Assembly (NCBI RefSeq): GCF_004329815.1
Contig: NZ_SJPE01000001.1
Span: forward strand, 425,733 to 489,732
From: Flavobacterium silvisoli
GTDB taxonomy: Bacteria; Bacteroidota; Bacteroidia; Flavobacteriales; Flavobacteriaceae
Length of the DNA: 64,000 nucleotides
Direction: 5' to 3'
The notes beneath the pieces were generated by a model. It was given only the letters and a program-made list of their open reading frames with translations, had not been told where the DNA came from and made no database searches. Positions 18,097 through 27,033 of the stretch are shown here, in pieces (positions within the stretch are counted from its first letter, which is position 1; every line of letters begins with the position of its first letter). The position numbers were made by a program, and so were the translations under genes.

Positions 18097-20406
18097 TTAC
18101 AATCCGAATTCGTCAGGGTTTTGCTCTTCTTCCGTCGGAACGGCGTTGGAGTCAACCTCTACTTTCTTGCGTTCGTAACAATCCACTTTAATCGAAAGAT
18201 TATCCGGTCGTTGGAACGGATCTTTTGAAATTTGCAGATCCTTATCCTCGTAGCATTTTTTCATCATGTAGCCCCAAATAGGTAAAGCTGCGGTAGCTCC
18301 TTGTCCGTAAGTAATCCCTTTGAATCGGGCCGAACGGTCTTCACAACCTACCCAAACTCCGGTCACTAAATTAGGAACCATACCGATAAACCAACCGTCG
18401 GACTGATTTTGTGAAGTTCCTGTTTTTCCGGCGATAGGATTGGTAAACATATACGGATAACCTGTCCAACGGTTGTCGCCGTTACCGCCGCCTTGTGTGC
18501 GCAAACGTACACCCGATCCGGTTTCGGTAACTCCCTCTAATAATTTAATCACGGCATAGGCAATGTCTTTGTTGAGTACGTCGTGAGTTTCGGGTACGGG
18601 TTCGTAAAGCACCACACCGTTTTTATCTTCTATTCGACTGATGAACTGAGGTTTAACATACACTCCTTGGTTGGCAAAGGTGCTGTAAGCTGCTACCATA
18701 TCTTCAACCGTAATTTCAACAGCTCCCAAAGCTATAGAAGGCTGTGCCGGTATGTCTGATTTTACGCCCAATTTTTTTGTTAATGCTACTACAGCTTCCG
18801 GTCCTGTTTTGTCTATGAGTTTGGCAGATACCGTATTGATGGAAAGAGCCAGAGCTTTTTTAAGAGTAACCATCCCTCGGTATTGGCGATCGGAGTTTTT
18901 CGGTTCCCAATCTTCGGTTACGTTGTGGCGCCCTTTGTGAATCATAAACGGACTGTCGATAATAGAATCACAAGGCGACATTCCTAGTTGTTCAATAGCC
19001 GTAGCATATACAAACGGTTTGAAAGTTGAACCTACCTGACGGGCTCCCTGACCTACGTGGTCATACTGAAAGTATTTATAATCGATACCGCCCACCCAAG
19101 CTTTGATATGACCGGTTTGTGGTTCCATCGACATTAGTCCGGCTTGTAAAAAATGTTTGTAGTAGCGAATCGAATCCATTGGAGTCATGGTGGTATCGAT
19201 TTCTCCTTTCCAAGAGAAGATTTTCATTTTGGTCTTTACGTTGAAAGAGGCTATGATTTCTTCGTCTGATTTGTCTAAATCCTTCATTACCCTCCAACGC
19301 TCTGAGGTTTTCATTGCCTTATCCATGATTCTTTTGGTTTCGGCTTCGGTAATGTTGATGAAAGGAGCGTTTTTGTTGTCTTTTTGCTGGGCAAAGAACT
19401 CCTGTTGCAGGTTTTTCATGTGAGCCTGCACGGCTTCTTCAGCATGTTCCTGAATTTTGGAGTCGATGGTGGTGTAAATTTTTAGACCATCACTGTAAAT
19501 GTCGTAATCACTACCATCGCTTTTCTTGTTTTCTTTGGCCCAATTTTTCATGTACTCGCGGAGGTATTCTCTGAAATAAGTTGCGGTCCCTTCTTTATGG
19601 CTTTCGGGGTGAAAGTGTAAAACGATAGGCTGCTGGGCTAATTTATTTTTAGTTTGCTCGTCAAGAATACCGTTTCGTTCCATTTGGCCTAACACGGTGT
19701 TTCTTCTCAGACGTACTTTTTCTAAACGTCGCAACGGATTGTACAAGGATGGATTTTTCAGCATCCCCACAAACATAGCTCCTTCGTCGATGGTTAAATC
19801 ACGAGGTTCTTTTCCGAAATATACTTTAGAAGCGGAACGGATTCCGACAGCGGTGTTTACAAAGTCAGCCTTGTTGAGGTACATGGCAATGATTTCGTTT
19901 TTGGTATATTGTCGTTCCAATTTAATGGCGATGATCCACTCTTTCACTTTTTGAATGATACGGAATGGTTTAAAACTGGAACCTTCCCCGTGAAATAACA
20001 GCTTGGCTAATTGTTGGGTTAAGGTACTCGCTCCACCATCAGACCCTAGTTTTAAGGCGGCACCAAACGTTCTTCGGGCATCAATACCTGAATGTTCATA
20101 AAAACGTTCATCCTCAGTAGCGACCAAGGCTTTTACCAAATGAGGAGGCAAGTCCTCAAACTTGATTGGCGTTCGGTTTTCGTTATAAAACTTACCAATG
20201 GTCACTCCGTCAGAAGAAATGATTTCGGTGGCCAAATTGGATTCGGGGTTTTCTAAGTCTTCAAAGGAAGGCATTGCTCCAAAAAAGCCCCAAGAGGCCA
20301 AAGCAAAAAACAAAACCATTATTCCAAGGCCATAAAAAAACAACTTCCAAAATTTCTTTTTGTAGTAGTTGATGTCTTTGAGGGTTGTATTATTTTTTTG
20401 TGCCAT
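18097..20406 (-). CDS. penicillin-binding protein 1A (bifunctional peptidoglycan synthase)
   Basis: A class A PBP of 769 residues with one N-terminal membrane helix (LFFYGLGIMVLFFALASWGF). The GT51 glycosyltransferase motifs are ATEDERFYEHSGID and GASTLTQQLAK. The transpeptidase motifs are STFKPF (SxxK), SIN in ALSINTVSAKL, and KTGTSQN (KTG). It polymerises and cross-links peptidoglycan in the periplasm. The start is MAQKNNTTLKD at 20406, 4 bp after the gldH stop; an in-frame Met 33 bp upstream would overlap gldH. The gldH-PBP1A neighbourhood is familiar in flavobacteria. Confidence 0.95.
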   Translation of the reverse strand: MAQKNNTTLKDINYYKKKFWKLFFYGLGIMVLFFALASWGFFGAMPSFEDLENPESNLATEIISSDGVTIGKFYNENRTPIKFEDLPPHLVKALVATEDERFYEHSGIDARRTFGAALKLGSDGGASTLTQQLAKLLFHGEGSSFKPFRIIQKVKEWIIAIKLERQYTKNEIIAMYLNKADFVNTAVGIRSASKVYFGKEPRDLTIDEGAMFVGMLKNPSLYNPLRRLEKVRLRRNTVLGQMERNGILDEQTKNKLAQQPIVLHFHPESHKEGTATYFREYLREYMKNWAKENKKSDGSDYDIYSDGLKIYTTIDSKIQEHAEEAVQAHMKNLQQEFFAQQKDNKNAPFINITEAETKRIMDKAMKTSERWRVMKDLDKSDEEIIASFNVKTKMKIFSWKGEIDTTMTPMDSIRYYKHFLQAGLMSMEPQTGHIKAWVGGIDYKYFQYDHVGQGARQVGSTFKPFVYATAIEQLGMSPCDSIIDSPFMIHKGRHNVTEDWEPKNSDRQYRGMVTLKKALALSINTVSAKLIDKTGPEAVVALTKKLGVKSDIPAQPSIALGAVEITVEDMVAAYSTFANQGVYVKPQFISRIEDKNGVVLYEPVPETHDVLNKDIAYAVIKLLEGVTETGSGVRLRTQGGGNGDNRWTGYPYMFTNPIAGKTGTSQNQSDGWFIGMVPNLVTGVWVGCEDRSARFKGITYGQGATAALPIWGYMMKKCYEDKDLQISKDPFQRPDNLSIKVDCYERKKVEVDSNAVPTEEEQNPDEFGL

Positions 20407-20410
20407 ATTT

Positions 20411-20896
20411 TTATTCTGTAGATTCAATTCGGAAACCAACGTCGGTTATGCCGGGTAGAGTGGGTAGTCCTTCTATTTTTCCGGTTTGTCTGACCGCATG
20501 TCTGATGTGGATTTTATAAACCCCCTTTTGGGTAAAACGCTCATTTTCTTTGTAAAAGAGTTTGTTTTCCTTAATATCAGTAAAGCCATCACCTAACAAT
20601 GTTCCGTCGGGATTGGTCATCTGATATTCTAAGGTGTCTACTTTTACTTTGTGATTCGGTTGTTCCAAAGACACAATCAGAAATAAATTATTGAACGGAT
20701 AATCATCATTATCTCTGATGTTAACATACATATTGTATGCTTTAGCGGCATCTAATTTTGGCAATTCAAAAGTAACCACGCTGTCTTTGTGCCAGGCATT
20801 GCCAACAGATTTATACTCGTCAAAAACTCTTTTTTTGTCGCAGGAAATGACTAAAAAAAGAAGCAAAACAAAAAGGATACTATTTTTTATCTTCAT
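20411..20896 (-). CDS. gldH: gliding motility lipoprotein GldH
   Basis: GldH is a lipoprotein required for flavobacterial gliding. Here it has 161 residues with a lipoprotein signal ending LVISCDKKR (Cys near 19). The body starts VFDEYKSVGNAWHKDSVV, characteristic of the family. It overlaps the end of ricT by 17 bp and is followed by PBP1A after 4 bp, so all three are one operon. Its presence suggests, but does not prove, gliding by the organism. The other gld genes are not in this window. Confidence 0.92.
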   Translation of the reverse strand: MKIKNSILFVLLLFLVISCDKKRVFDEYKSVGNAWHKDSVVTFELPKLDAAKAYNMYVNIRDNDDYPFNNLFLIVSLEQPNHKVKVDTLEYQMTNPDGTLLGDGFTDIKENKLFYKENERFTQKGVYKIHIRHAVRQTGKIEGLPTLPGITDVGFRIESTE

Positions 20897-22106
20897 TCTT
20901 TTTGATGATTACAGGTCTCTTTCCTTGTGGCTTTTGGTTTTGTCCTTTATTTTGATCTCCGTTCTGATTCGGGGCTTTAGCTTTGTTACGGTTTCTGTTT
21001 TTCTTTTTGTTGCGGGGTTGGTCAAAACGGGTCAAACTCTCTTGTCCCATAGCATTGTTGAAATCTTTTTCCGGTTCAGAGGTGGTTTCAACAGCAAAAT
21101 CTTCAAGTGAACTTACTTTTTTGCCCTGTTTATTTTGTGCTGCTATTTCGCGTACTTGCTCTATTTTCAACACATGCCAGTTGGCAAAATTATCAGTATA
21201 GGCAAACCACATTAGCCCTTTAAAAATATCCTGTTTTTGGCAAATAGCATCGCCTTTTTCGGTTTTTAATTTGGTTTCAAATTCAGGAAAATCTTTCAGC
21301 GCATCCATGTACGTGTCTAATTCATAGTTCAGACAGCATTTTAATTTTCCGCACTGCCCGGCTAGTTTTTGCGGGTTTAATGACAATTGTTGGTAGCGCG
21401 CTGCCGAGGTGTTTACACTCCTGAAATCAGTCAGCCATGTCGAACAGCACAATTCTCTTCCGCAAGAACCGATACCGCCCAAACGCGAAGCTTCCTGACG
21501 GAATCCTACTTGTTTCATTTCGATACGGGTGCTGAATTCGCGCGCGTAATCTTTAATCAAAAGACGGAAATCAACGCGGTCATTAGCAGTATAATAGAAC
21601 GTTACTTTGGAGCCGTCACCCTGATATTCGATATCTGAAATTTTCATTTCCAGTTTGTGCGCAATAGCCAACTCGCGGGCTTTTACCTTCATGGGCTCTT
21701 CCTTATCGCGGGCTTCGCTCCAAATGTCAATGTCTTTTTGAGATGCTTTTCGGTATATTTTCGGAATTTCGTTACTGTTGTAATTTGCCCCTTTTTTCTT
21801 CATTTGAATTTTGACCAATTCGCCGGTGAGCGTAACAATTCCCACATCATGACCGGGAGATGCCTCGGTAGCTACTATGTCTCCGATGCTCAATGTCAGT
21901 TTTTCGGTATTGCGGTAAAATTCTTTTCGGCCGTTTTTGAAACGCACTTCCACGCAGTCAAAAGGTTCCTGACCATTGGGCAGACTCATATTGGCCAACC
22001 AATCAAAAACGGTTAATTTGTTGCAGCTATCGGTGCCGCAAGTCCCATTATTTTTGCATCCTTTAGGCGCTCCGCCATCAGATGTTGAACAACTTGTACA
22101 AGCCAT
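20880..22106 (-). CDS. ricT: PSP1 domain protein, RicT/YaaT-like
   Basis: A 408-residue cytosolic protein with a PSP1 C-terminal domain. The Cys motifs are GSCGRELCCSTWL and GQCGKLKCCLNYE, matching the Fe-S-binding cysteines of RicT. The N-terminus carries a further Cys-rich tail (MACTSCSTSDG), from which I take the start; 12 upstream codons seem spurious. The last ~60 residues are basic and Gln/Asn-rich and probably unstructured. In Bacillus RicT acts in mRNA maturation; the Bacteroidota role is less clear. It is first in the operon with gldH and PBP1A. Confidence 0.88.
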   Translation of the reverse strand: MACTSCSTSDGGAPKGCKNNGTCGTDSCNKLTVFDWLANMSLPNGQEPFDCVEVRFKNGRKEFYRNTEKLTLSIGDIVATEASPGHDVGIVTLTGELVKIQMKKKGANYNSNEIPKIYRKASQKDIDIWSEARDKEEPMKVKARELAIAHKLEMKISDIEYQGDGSKVTFYYTANDRVDFRLLIKDYAREFSTRIEMKQVGFRQEASRLGGIGSCGRELCCSTWLTDFRSVNTSAARYQQLSLNPQKLAGQCGKLKCCLNYELDTYMDALKDFPEFETKLKTEKGDAICQKQDIFKGLMWFAYTDNFANWHVLKIEQVREIAAQNKQGKKVSSLEDFAVETTSEPEKDFNNAMGQESLTRFDQPRNKKKNRNRNKAKAPNQNGDQNKGQNQKPQGKRPVIIKKNEDKK

Positions 22107-22223
22107 AAATTGAATATATATTGATCGTCTCGGGTATATCAACAGCGAGACTACTAGTCCTAAACGTTAAAAGTGTAAAGATAGTATTTTGTTGGTTTAA
22201 ATTTCAAAAGAATTTTGCTGCAA

Positions 22224-23258
22224 TTAATTCAGCTCAACACTGTAGTTTAGCATGTTTCGGTTGGGTTTTTCCAAATTTCTTTTGGAAACAAAAATGTTTC
22301 TGAACAACAGGCTGTTCCATCGGTTTCTTCTTTTCCAGTCGGCAAAGGTTTCCTCTTTCCAGTTAAAATCGTCTTTCCAGTAAAATTTCGGAGAAACATA
22401 ACAGTAGGTATAAGGCAGCAGATACGAGCTGTTGTTTCCGGTGTTTACAATCAACGACTGGTTTTCTTCTCTCAAAATTGTTTTAGGAAAGAGAAGTGTG
22501 ATGCCTCTTCGGGCCGATTCATTTTTCATAAAACCCGAAACTTCAGCGTAATCTTTTTCAATGGCTTTTAAACTGAAATTGGCATAAGTTGTTTCTCCAA
22601 TCTTGTCAATAGGTCTTAGCTGAATAATGTCGATTTCATAATGGCCATATACGGTAAAAAAGTCTTTCAGTTGATGAAAATTATCTTCGTTAAAGGTATA
22701 ATTGATGCGCAATTTCAGGCCTGGATTTTGTTTCTTTTGTTCGGTGATGTTTTGCAATACCTCGTGAAATTTTTCATAGACACCTTTGTCCATAAGATCT
22801 TCATAAGTTTCTTGGGTCACGCCGTGCATAGAAAGTATGAATTCATTCAGACCAGCATTGGCAAAATCAGCAATGTCTTTTTTGTCTAATAAATTCCCGT
22901 TAGTTACCATGCTGATGTACGGCACTCTGTGCTTTTTGGCAATTTCAATCAGTTTGGTGTTGTGTTTGAAAAGAGTCGGTTCGGCACCGCAGCCAATTTG
23001 AAGCTTGAGTGCATTTTTAAAATTGACTTTGGCCAAAGCTTCCAAATCCTCTTCTTTGAACATACCTTTCATGTTGGCACGAACATAGGCGTCATCGGTA
23101 AAATAACACATTTTGCATCGCAGGTTGCACGCCAAAACGGGGTCAAACTGAATGGCCAGATATCGTTTGTCTAAAATGCTCAACAGCCACAAGCCAAAGA
23201 ATTTGATTCGGTGACTTTTGATGAAAGCATTGAATTTTAGAATTTTATAGATATCCAT
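22224..23258 (-). CDS. radical SAM protein of unknown substrate
   Basis: A 344-residue radical SAM enzyme. The [4Fe-4S] motif is CNLRCKMC near residue 43. The glycine-rich GCGAEPTL and VTNGNLLD follow as in SAM-binding TIM barrels. The sequence DPVLACNLRCKMCYF resembles SPASM/Twitch-type proteins, but no C-terminal Cys cluster is visible. It lies 60 bp after a ferredoxin gene on the same strand, which could supply its electrons; that is inference. Confidence 0.85.
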   Translation of the reverse strand: MDIYKILKFNAFIKSHRIKFFGLWLLSILDKRYLAIQFDPVLACNLRCKMCYFTDDAYVRANMKGMFKEEDLEALAKVNFKNALKLQIGCGAEPTLFKHNTKLIEIAKKHRVPYISMVTNGNLLDKKDIADFANAGLNEFILSMHGVTQETYEDLMDKGVYEKFHEVLQNITEQKKQNPGLKLRINYTFNEDNFHQLKDFFTVYGHYEIDIIQLRPIDKIGETTYANFSLKAIEKDYAEVSGFMKNESARRGITLLFPKTILREENQSLIVNTGNNSSYLLPYTYCYVSPKFYWKDDFNWKEETFADWKRRNRWNSLLFRNIFVSKRNLEKPNRNMLNYSVELN

Positions 23259-23317
23259 GATGTCTTTATCGGAAAGATTTTTTAAAAGTACATTTTTATT
23301 TAAAAAAACCTCGAATA

Positions 23318-23548
23318 TCAGGTTTCTTTAACACTGATGATTTTCACCGGACAGGCTTTTTCGGCCAATTCGCAGGATTCAACTATGGTATGGTCAGCCG
23401 ATTTTAGGGTGTAAAATCCTTTGGCATTGACGGATTTTAACAACACCGATTTTCCGTCTTTTTTTGACATTTGAAATTGAGCCGGAGCCATTTCTACACA
23501 GTAATTGCAACCAATGCATTTGTCTCTCTGCAGGGTAACTACAACCAT
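23318..23548 (-). CDS. ferredoxin, single [4Fe-4S]
   Basis: A 76-residue ferredoxin. Three ligands are in CIGCNYC (residues 11-17) and the fourth in KACPVKI near the end; a further Cys lies in SCELAEK. It starts inside the trhP stop (TAATG, one shared base), so it is translationally coupled to trhP and probably serves the Fe-S enzyme TrhP or the downstream radical SAM protein. Confidence 0.88.
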   Translation of the reverse strand: MVVVTLQRDKCIGCNYCVEMAPAQFQMSKKDGKSVLLKSVNAKGFYTLKSADHTIVESCELAEKACPVKIISVKET

Positions 23549-24789
23549 TAGTTTTCTACAATTTTATACATCTTGTCCGAAAGACGAATGCGGAACGGCA
23601 CTTTCAAAGTACAACTGTCGCCTTTGGTGGCTTTTTCTAATGCTAAATCGTTTACCATCATTTCTTCGACTACCATTTCCTGAGCTCCGGTGCTGGGCCC
23701 GGTAATGAGTATTTTGTCGCCTTTTTTGATGTCGTAGGCCTCTATTTTAAACTCAGCTATGCTGGCTTTTGGAAAATAGTGCATCCCTTTGCCAATGTAA
23801 ACTTTCTTTTGGGTAGCACTCGAGCCTGGGTTATCAGACCATTCGCCCAACTTTTGACCCAAATAATACCCGCTCCAAAAACCTCTGTTATAAACGGTAG
23901 CCAAAGTTTCCATCCAACCACTGATTTTTTCTTTGGTAAATGTGCCTTCGTAATACGAATCAATAGCTTCTCTGTAGGTTTTAATTACAGTGGCAACATA
24001 ATCGGCAGCCCGTCCTCTTCCTTCAATTTTCAGAACTTTGATGCCCGAATCAATCACTTGGTCCAAGAAATCAAGGGTACACAAATCTTTGGGCGACATC
24101 ATGTATTCGTTGTCAATTTCAATTTCGAAACCGCTTTCCTGGTCGATAACGGTATATTTTTTACGACAGTTTTGTTTGCAGGCACCGCGATTGGCCGAAG
24201 AATTGTGCGAATGCAAACTCAAATAGCATTTGCCCGAAACCGCCATACAAAGTGCCCCATGGCCAAAGATTTCAATTTCAACCAAATTCCCGCTTGGGCC
24301 TTTGATTTGTTCCTTTTCAATATCGGCCGTAATTTTCTTTACCTGACGCAAACTCAGTTCTCTTGACAAGACTATAGTATCGGCAAATAAGGCGTAGAAT
24401 TTTACCGTTTCGATGTTGGTGACATTCAATTGAGTAGAAATATGCACTTCCAGTCCCATAGTCCGGGCGGTCATGATTACCGCTTGGTCAGAGGCAATTA
24501 CCGCGGTAATTCCGGCTTCTTTGGCTTTCGCCAAAAGTGTTTTTACAATCGATAAATCGTGATCGTAAATAATCGTATTTAAGGTCAGATAGGTTCTGAC
24601 GTTTTTTTCGTTGCATCTGCGGGCTATTTCGGGTAAATCATCTAATGTGAAATTTACCGTGGCACGGGCACGCATGTTCAATTGTTCAACGCCAAAGTAA
24701 ACCGAATCACAACCGTTATCTAATGCAGCTTGGAGTGATTCAAAGTTTCCGGCAGGAGCCATCAATTCAATTCTTCCTGAAGTAGTCAT
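23548..24789 (-). CDS. trhP: U32 family tRNA hydroxylation protein TrhP
   Basis: A 413-residue U32-family protein. TrhP takes part in prephenate-dependent hydroxylation of tRNA U34 to 5-hydroxyuridine. Family signs are MAPAGNFESLQAALDNGCDS at the N-terminus and the Fe-S/Cys region GHGALCMAVSGKCYL with GACKQNCRKKY. The C-terminal domain (about residues 330-413) is a small beta barrel ending VPFRIRLSDKMYKI. That same domain is attached to the neighbouring TrhO. It is coupled to trhO (TAATG overlap) and to the ferredoxin gene. The peptidase name of the family is historical. Confidence 0.9.
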   Translation of the reverse strand: MTTSGRIELMAPAGNFESLQAALDNGCDSVYFGVEQLNMRARATVNFTLDDLPEIARRCNEKNVRTYLTLNTIIYDHDLSIVKTLLAKAKEAGITAVIASDQAVIMTARTMGLEVHISTQLNVTNIETVKFYALFADTIVLSRELSLRQVKKITADIEKEQIKGPSGNLVEIEIFGHGALCMAVSGKCYLSLHSHNSSANRGACKQNCRKKYTVIDQESGFEIEIDNEYMMSPKDLCTLDFLDQVIDSGIKVLKIEGRGRAADYVATVIKTYREAIDSYYEGTFTKEKISGWMETLATVYNRGFWSGYYLGQKLGEWSDNPGSSATQKKVYIGKGMHYFPKASIAEFKIEAYDIKKGDKILITGPSTGAQEMVVEEMMVNDLALEKATKGDSCTLKVPFRIRLSDKMYKIVEN

Positions 24790-26147
24790 TAGCTGGTGAT
24801 TTTAAATAATTTGTCTGACAAACGAACACGGAATGGTACTCGAAACGTTACTTTATCTCCTGGTTTTGCCAGAGTTTTTTCCAGACCGTTGACCAACATT
24901 TGTTCTAAAACCAATTCCTGATTGCCGGTAGTTGGTCCGGAGATCAGTATTTTATCTCCCAATTGCAGTTCCTGATTTTCTATGATGAATAAGGCTACTT
25001 GTGCTTTTACATAGTAATGTTCAACTTGGGCAACCAAAACTTTTTTGATTCGTATTTTTTGACGGATGTCTTTTGTTTCCTGAACTTTCGCCAAAGGAAC
25101 ATCAGGCAACGCTCCCGAGTGTTTGAAGCGCAGGTTTTCCGAACGGCCTTTGCGGAAGATTTTATTGCCTACTTGTTTGCCTCTTCTCAATTTAACCTGT
25201 TCGGCCAATGGCAGATGGGTAATTTCAAGGCATTCGGTTGAGCAGCAGTTTTCCATCAAGGCTTTGCACTCGTCGCATTGGATGAACAATAAATGGCAAC
25301 CGTCGTTGGCGCAATTGGTATGATTGTCACACGGTTTGCCGCACTGGTGGCATTGAGATACAATGTCTTCAGTGATGCGTTCACCCAAACGGTTGTCGAA
25401 TACAAAGTTTTTTCCGATGAATTTGCTTTCGAGTCCTTCCTCTTTGATTTGTTTGGCGTATTGAATGATACCGCCTTCCAATTGGTAGACATTTTTGAAA
25501 CCTTGGTGTTTGAAATAGGCGCTGGCTTTTTCGCAACGAATACCTCCGGTACAATACATCACCAGATTTTTGTCTTCTTTGAAATCTTTCAGTTGTTCGT
25601 TGATGATAGGCAAACTTTCGCGAAAGGTCTCCACATCAGGGGTAATGGCACCCTTGAAATGGCCCACTTCACTTTCGTAGTGGTTTCTGAAATCGACCAC
25701 TATGGTGTTAGGGTCTTCCAATATTTGGTTGAATTCCTTGGCTTTTAAGTGAATACCTTTGTTGGTTACGTCAAAAGTATCATCGTTCAGACCATCGGCT
25801 ACAATTTTGTGGCGCACTTTGATGGTGAGTTTTAAAAACGAATGATCATCGTGTTCTACGGCTACATTCAGGCGGATGCCTTTCATAAAATCATAGACTT
25901 CCAAGGTGTCTCGGAAGGCTTCAAAATTTTCGGCCGGTACGCTCATCTGAGCATTGATGCCTTCATGGGCTACGTAAATTCTACCCAGCGCATCGAGTGC
26001 GTTCCAGGCAAGGAATAATTCGTTACGAAATTGTTGTGGGTCTTCGATTTTGGCGTACGCATAGAAAGACAAAGTCAGTCTTTGTTTGCCGGCTTGGTCA
26101 ATAAGCTCGGCTCTTTCTTCTGCGCTTAAAGTGTTATACAGTTGCAT
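24789..26147 (-). CDS. trhO: TrhO, oxygen-dependent tRNA U34 hydroxylase, with extra TrhP-like C-terminal domain
   Basis: TrhO (YceA/UPF0176) makes 5-hydroxyuridine at U34 using O2. Residues 1-110 are the N-terminal acylphosphatase-like domain. The rhodanese domain has its active Cys in YCTGGIRCEKAS (Cys199). A Cys cluster follows at about 266-306 (CHQCGKPC ... CDEC ... CC). Residues 367-452 are extra compared with the ~350-residue E. coli type. This tail aligns without gaps to the TrhP C-terminal domain, with about 42 of 83 positions identical by eye. It is first in a coupled trhO-trhP-ferredoxin operon with a good promoter at 26203-26231. Confidence 0.9.
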   Translation of the reverse strand: MQLYNTLSAEERAELIDQAGKQRLTLSFYAYAKIEDPQQFRNELFLAWNALDALGRIYVAHEGINAQMSVPAENFEAFRDTLEVYDFMKGIRLNVAVEHDDHSFLKLTIKVRHKIVADGLNDDTFDVTNKGIHLKAKEFNQILEDPNTIVVDFRNHYESEVGHFKGAITPDVETFRESLPIINEQLKDFKEDKNLVMYCTGGIRCEKASAYFKHQGFKNVYQLEGGIIQYAKQIKEEGLESKFIGKNFVFDNRLGERITEDIVSQCHQCGKPCDNHTNCANDGCHLLFIQCDECKALMENCCSTECLEITHLPLAEQVKLRRGKQVGNKIFRKGRSENLRFKHSGALPDVPLAKVQETKDIRQKIRIKKVLVAQVEHYYVKAQVALFIIENQELQLGDKILISGPTTGNQELVLEQMLVNGLEKTLAKPGDKVTFRVPFRVRLSDKLFKITS

Positions 26148-26202
26148 GCTATAAACGTTAAGTGAGAATTATGTTGTGAATTCTAAATGGAAGAATTCGG
26201 TG

Positions 26203-26231
26203 CAAAGGTACATTTTTTACAGAAACAACAA
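26203..26231 (-). promoter_or_regulatory. promoter of trhO-trhP-ferredoxin
   Basis: On the - strand TTG (26231-26229), 18 bp, then TACCTTTG (26210-26203) matches the flavobacterial consensus. It lies 56 bp before the trhO start. Confidence 0.6.
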
Positions 26232-26235
26232 GGGC

Positions 26236-26859
26236 TTATTTTCCGTTAAAGGAATTCATGGTGTTGGCTAATCCGGCCAGTGCAAACGATTCGATGATTT
26301 CCTTGGATATTTTATACCGCTCGGGGAGTTTGGCTTTTTCTTCTTCGTTCCATTCGCCCAAAACGTAATCTACCTGTTGGCCTTTTTTGAATTCGTCGCT
26401 GATGCCGAAACGAAAGCGCGGGTATTCGGAGGTATTCAGCAGCAGTTGGATATTTTTAAGTCCGTTGTGCCCGCCGTCGCTGCCTTTGCCTTTGATGCGA
26501 ATGGTGCCGAAGGGTAAGTTCAAGTCATCGGTAATAATCAATACGTTCTCTTTGGCGATGTTTTCTTTTTCCATCCAATACTTAACGGCTTTACCGCTAA
26601 GGTTCATGTAGGTATTGGGTTTTAAAAGAATGAGTTTTCTTCCTTTAAGGTTGTATTCGGCTACGGCTCCTAATTTGGCGGTTTCAAAGGTCAGGTTTTC
26701 CTGTTGGGCCACATAGTCTAATACTTTGAAGCCAATATTGTGACGGGTATTTACATATTCGGCACCAATATTTCCAAGACCGACAATGAGGAACTTTTTC
26801 ATAGGTTCTGTATTTTCTGAAACTATATTTTTAGTAAATAATTTGGTAAACCAATTCAT
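26236..26859 (-). CDS. pth: peptidyl-tRNA hydrolase
   Basis: Releases tRNA from stalled peptidyl-tRNA. Signatures are FLIVGLGNIGAEYVNTRHNI (catalytic His in TRHN), KPNTYMNLSG and DDLNLPFG with GGHNGLKNI. From MNWFTKLF (26859) it has 207 residues; the conserved domain begins at a second Met (26802, 188 residues), either of which could be the true start. Anything further upstream is repeat sequence. It follows rplY on the same strand, a frequent bacterial pairing. Confidence 0.93.
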   Translation of the reverse strand: MNWFTKLFTKNIVSENTEPMKKFLIVGLGNIGAEYVNTRHNIGFKVLDYVAQQENLTFETAKLGAVAEYNLKGRKLILLKPNTYMNLSGKAVKYWMEKENIAKENVLIITDDLNLPFGTIRIKGKGSDGGHNGLKNIQLLLNTSEYPRFRFGISDEFKKGQQVDYVLGEWNEEEKAKLPERYKISKEIIESFALAGLANTMNSFNGK

Positions 26860-26870
26860 GGGGCAAAAGT

Positions 26871-26922
26871 AGCTAATTTGAAAATTTGAAAATGAGTTAA
26901 TTTGAAAATTTGTGTCCAAAAG
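26871..26922. repeat. tandem AATTTGAAAATTTG repeat
   Basis: AATTTGAAAATTTG occurs twice in about 40 bp just upstream of pth, separated by AAAATGAGTT. It is low-complexity intergenic DNA between rplY and pth. Confidence 0.5.
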
Positions 26923-26948
26923 TTTATAAAGCGCCTTTGGTTTGTTTT

Positions 26949-26996
26949 TAGCCCCGACAGGAGTAACTACCGCGTAGTGCGGATGGCGGGAACACG
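26949..26996 (+). repeat. GCCCCGA...GCGGGAAC dispersed repeat, copy B
   Basis: Reads TAGCCCCGACAGGAGTAACT, then ACCGCGTAGTGCGGATGGCG, then GGAACACGG. It aligns to the inverted copy at 7917-7966. Downstream, CGAACCTGTCGCTCCT is partly complementary to its start (CGACAGGAG), so a large hairpin is possible. Confidence 0.55.
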
Positions 26997-27033
26997 GAAT
27001 CCAAGAAGGCTCGAACCTGTCGCTCCTAAATGA

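Noticed and set aside
23779..24366. Long antisense frame opposite trhP (195 codons)
   Set aside because: It mirrors trhP codons and has no domain pattern; trhP is certain.
24789..26147. Simple thiosulfate sulfurtransferase (rhodanese) call
   Set aside because: Length, the N-terminal domain, the Cys cluster and trhP adjacency all match the TrhO/YceA family rather than a stand-alone rhodanese.
26871..26922. CRISPR-like short tandem repeats
   Set aside because: Only two AATTTGAAAATTTG units, low complexity, no equal-length unique spacers. No CRISPR array or cas gene in the window.
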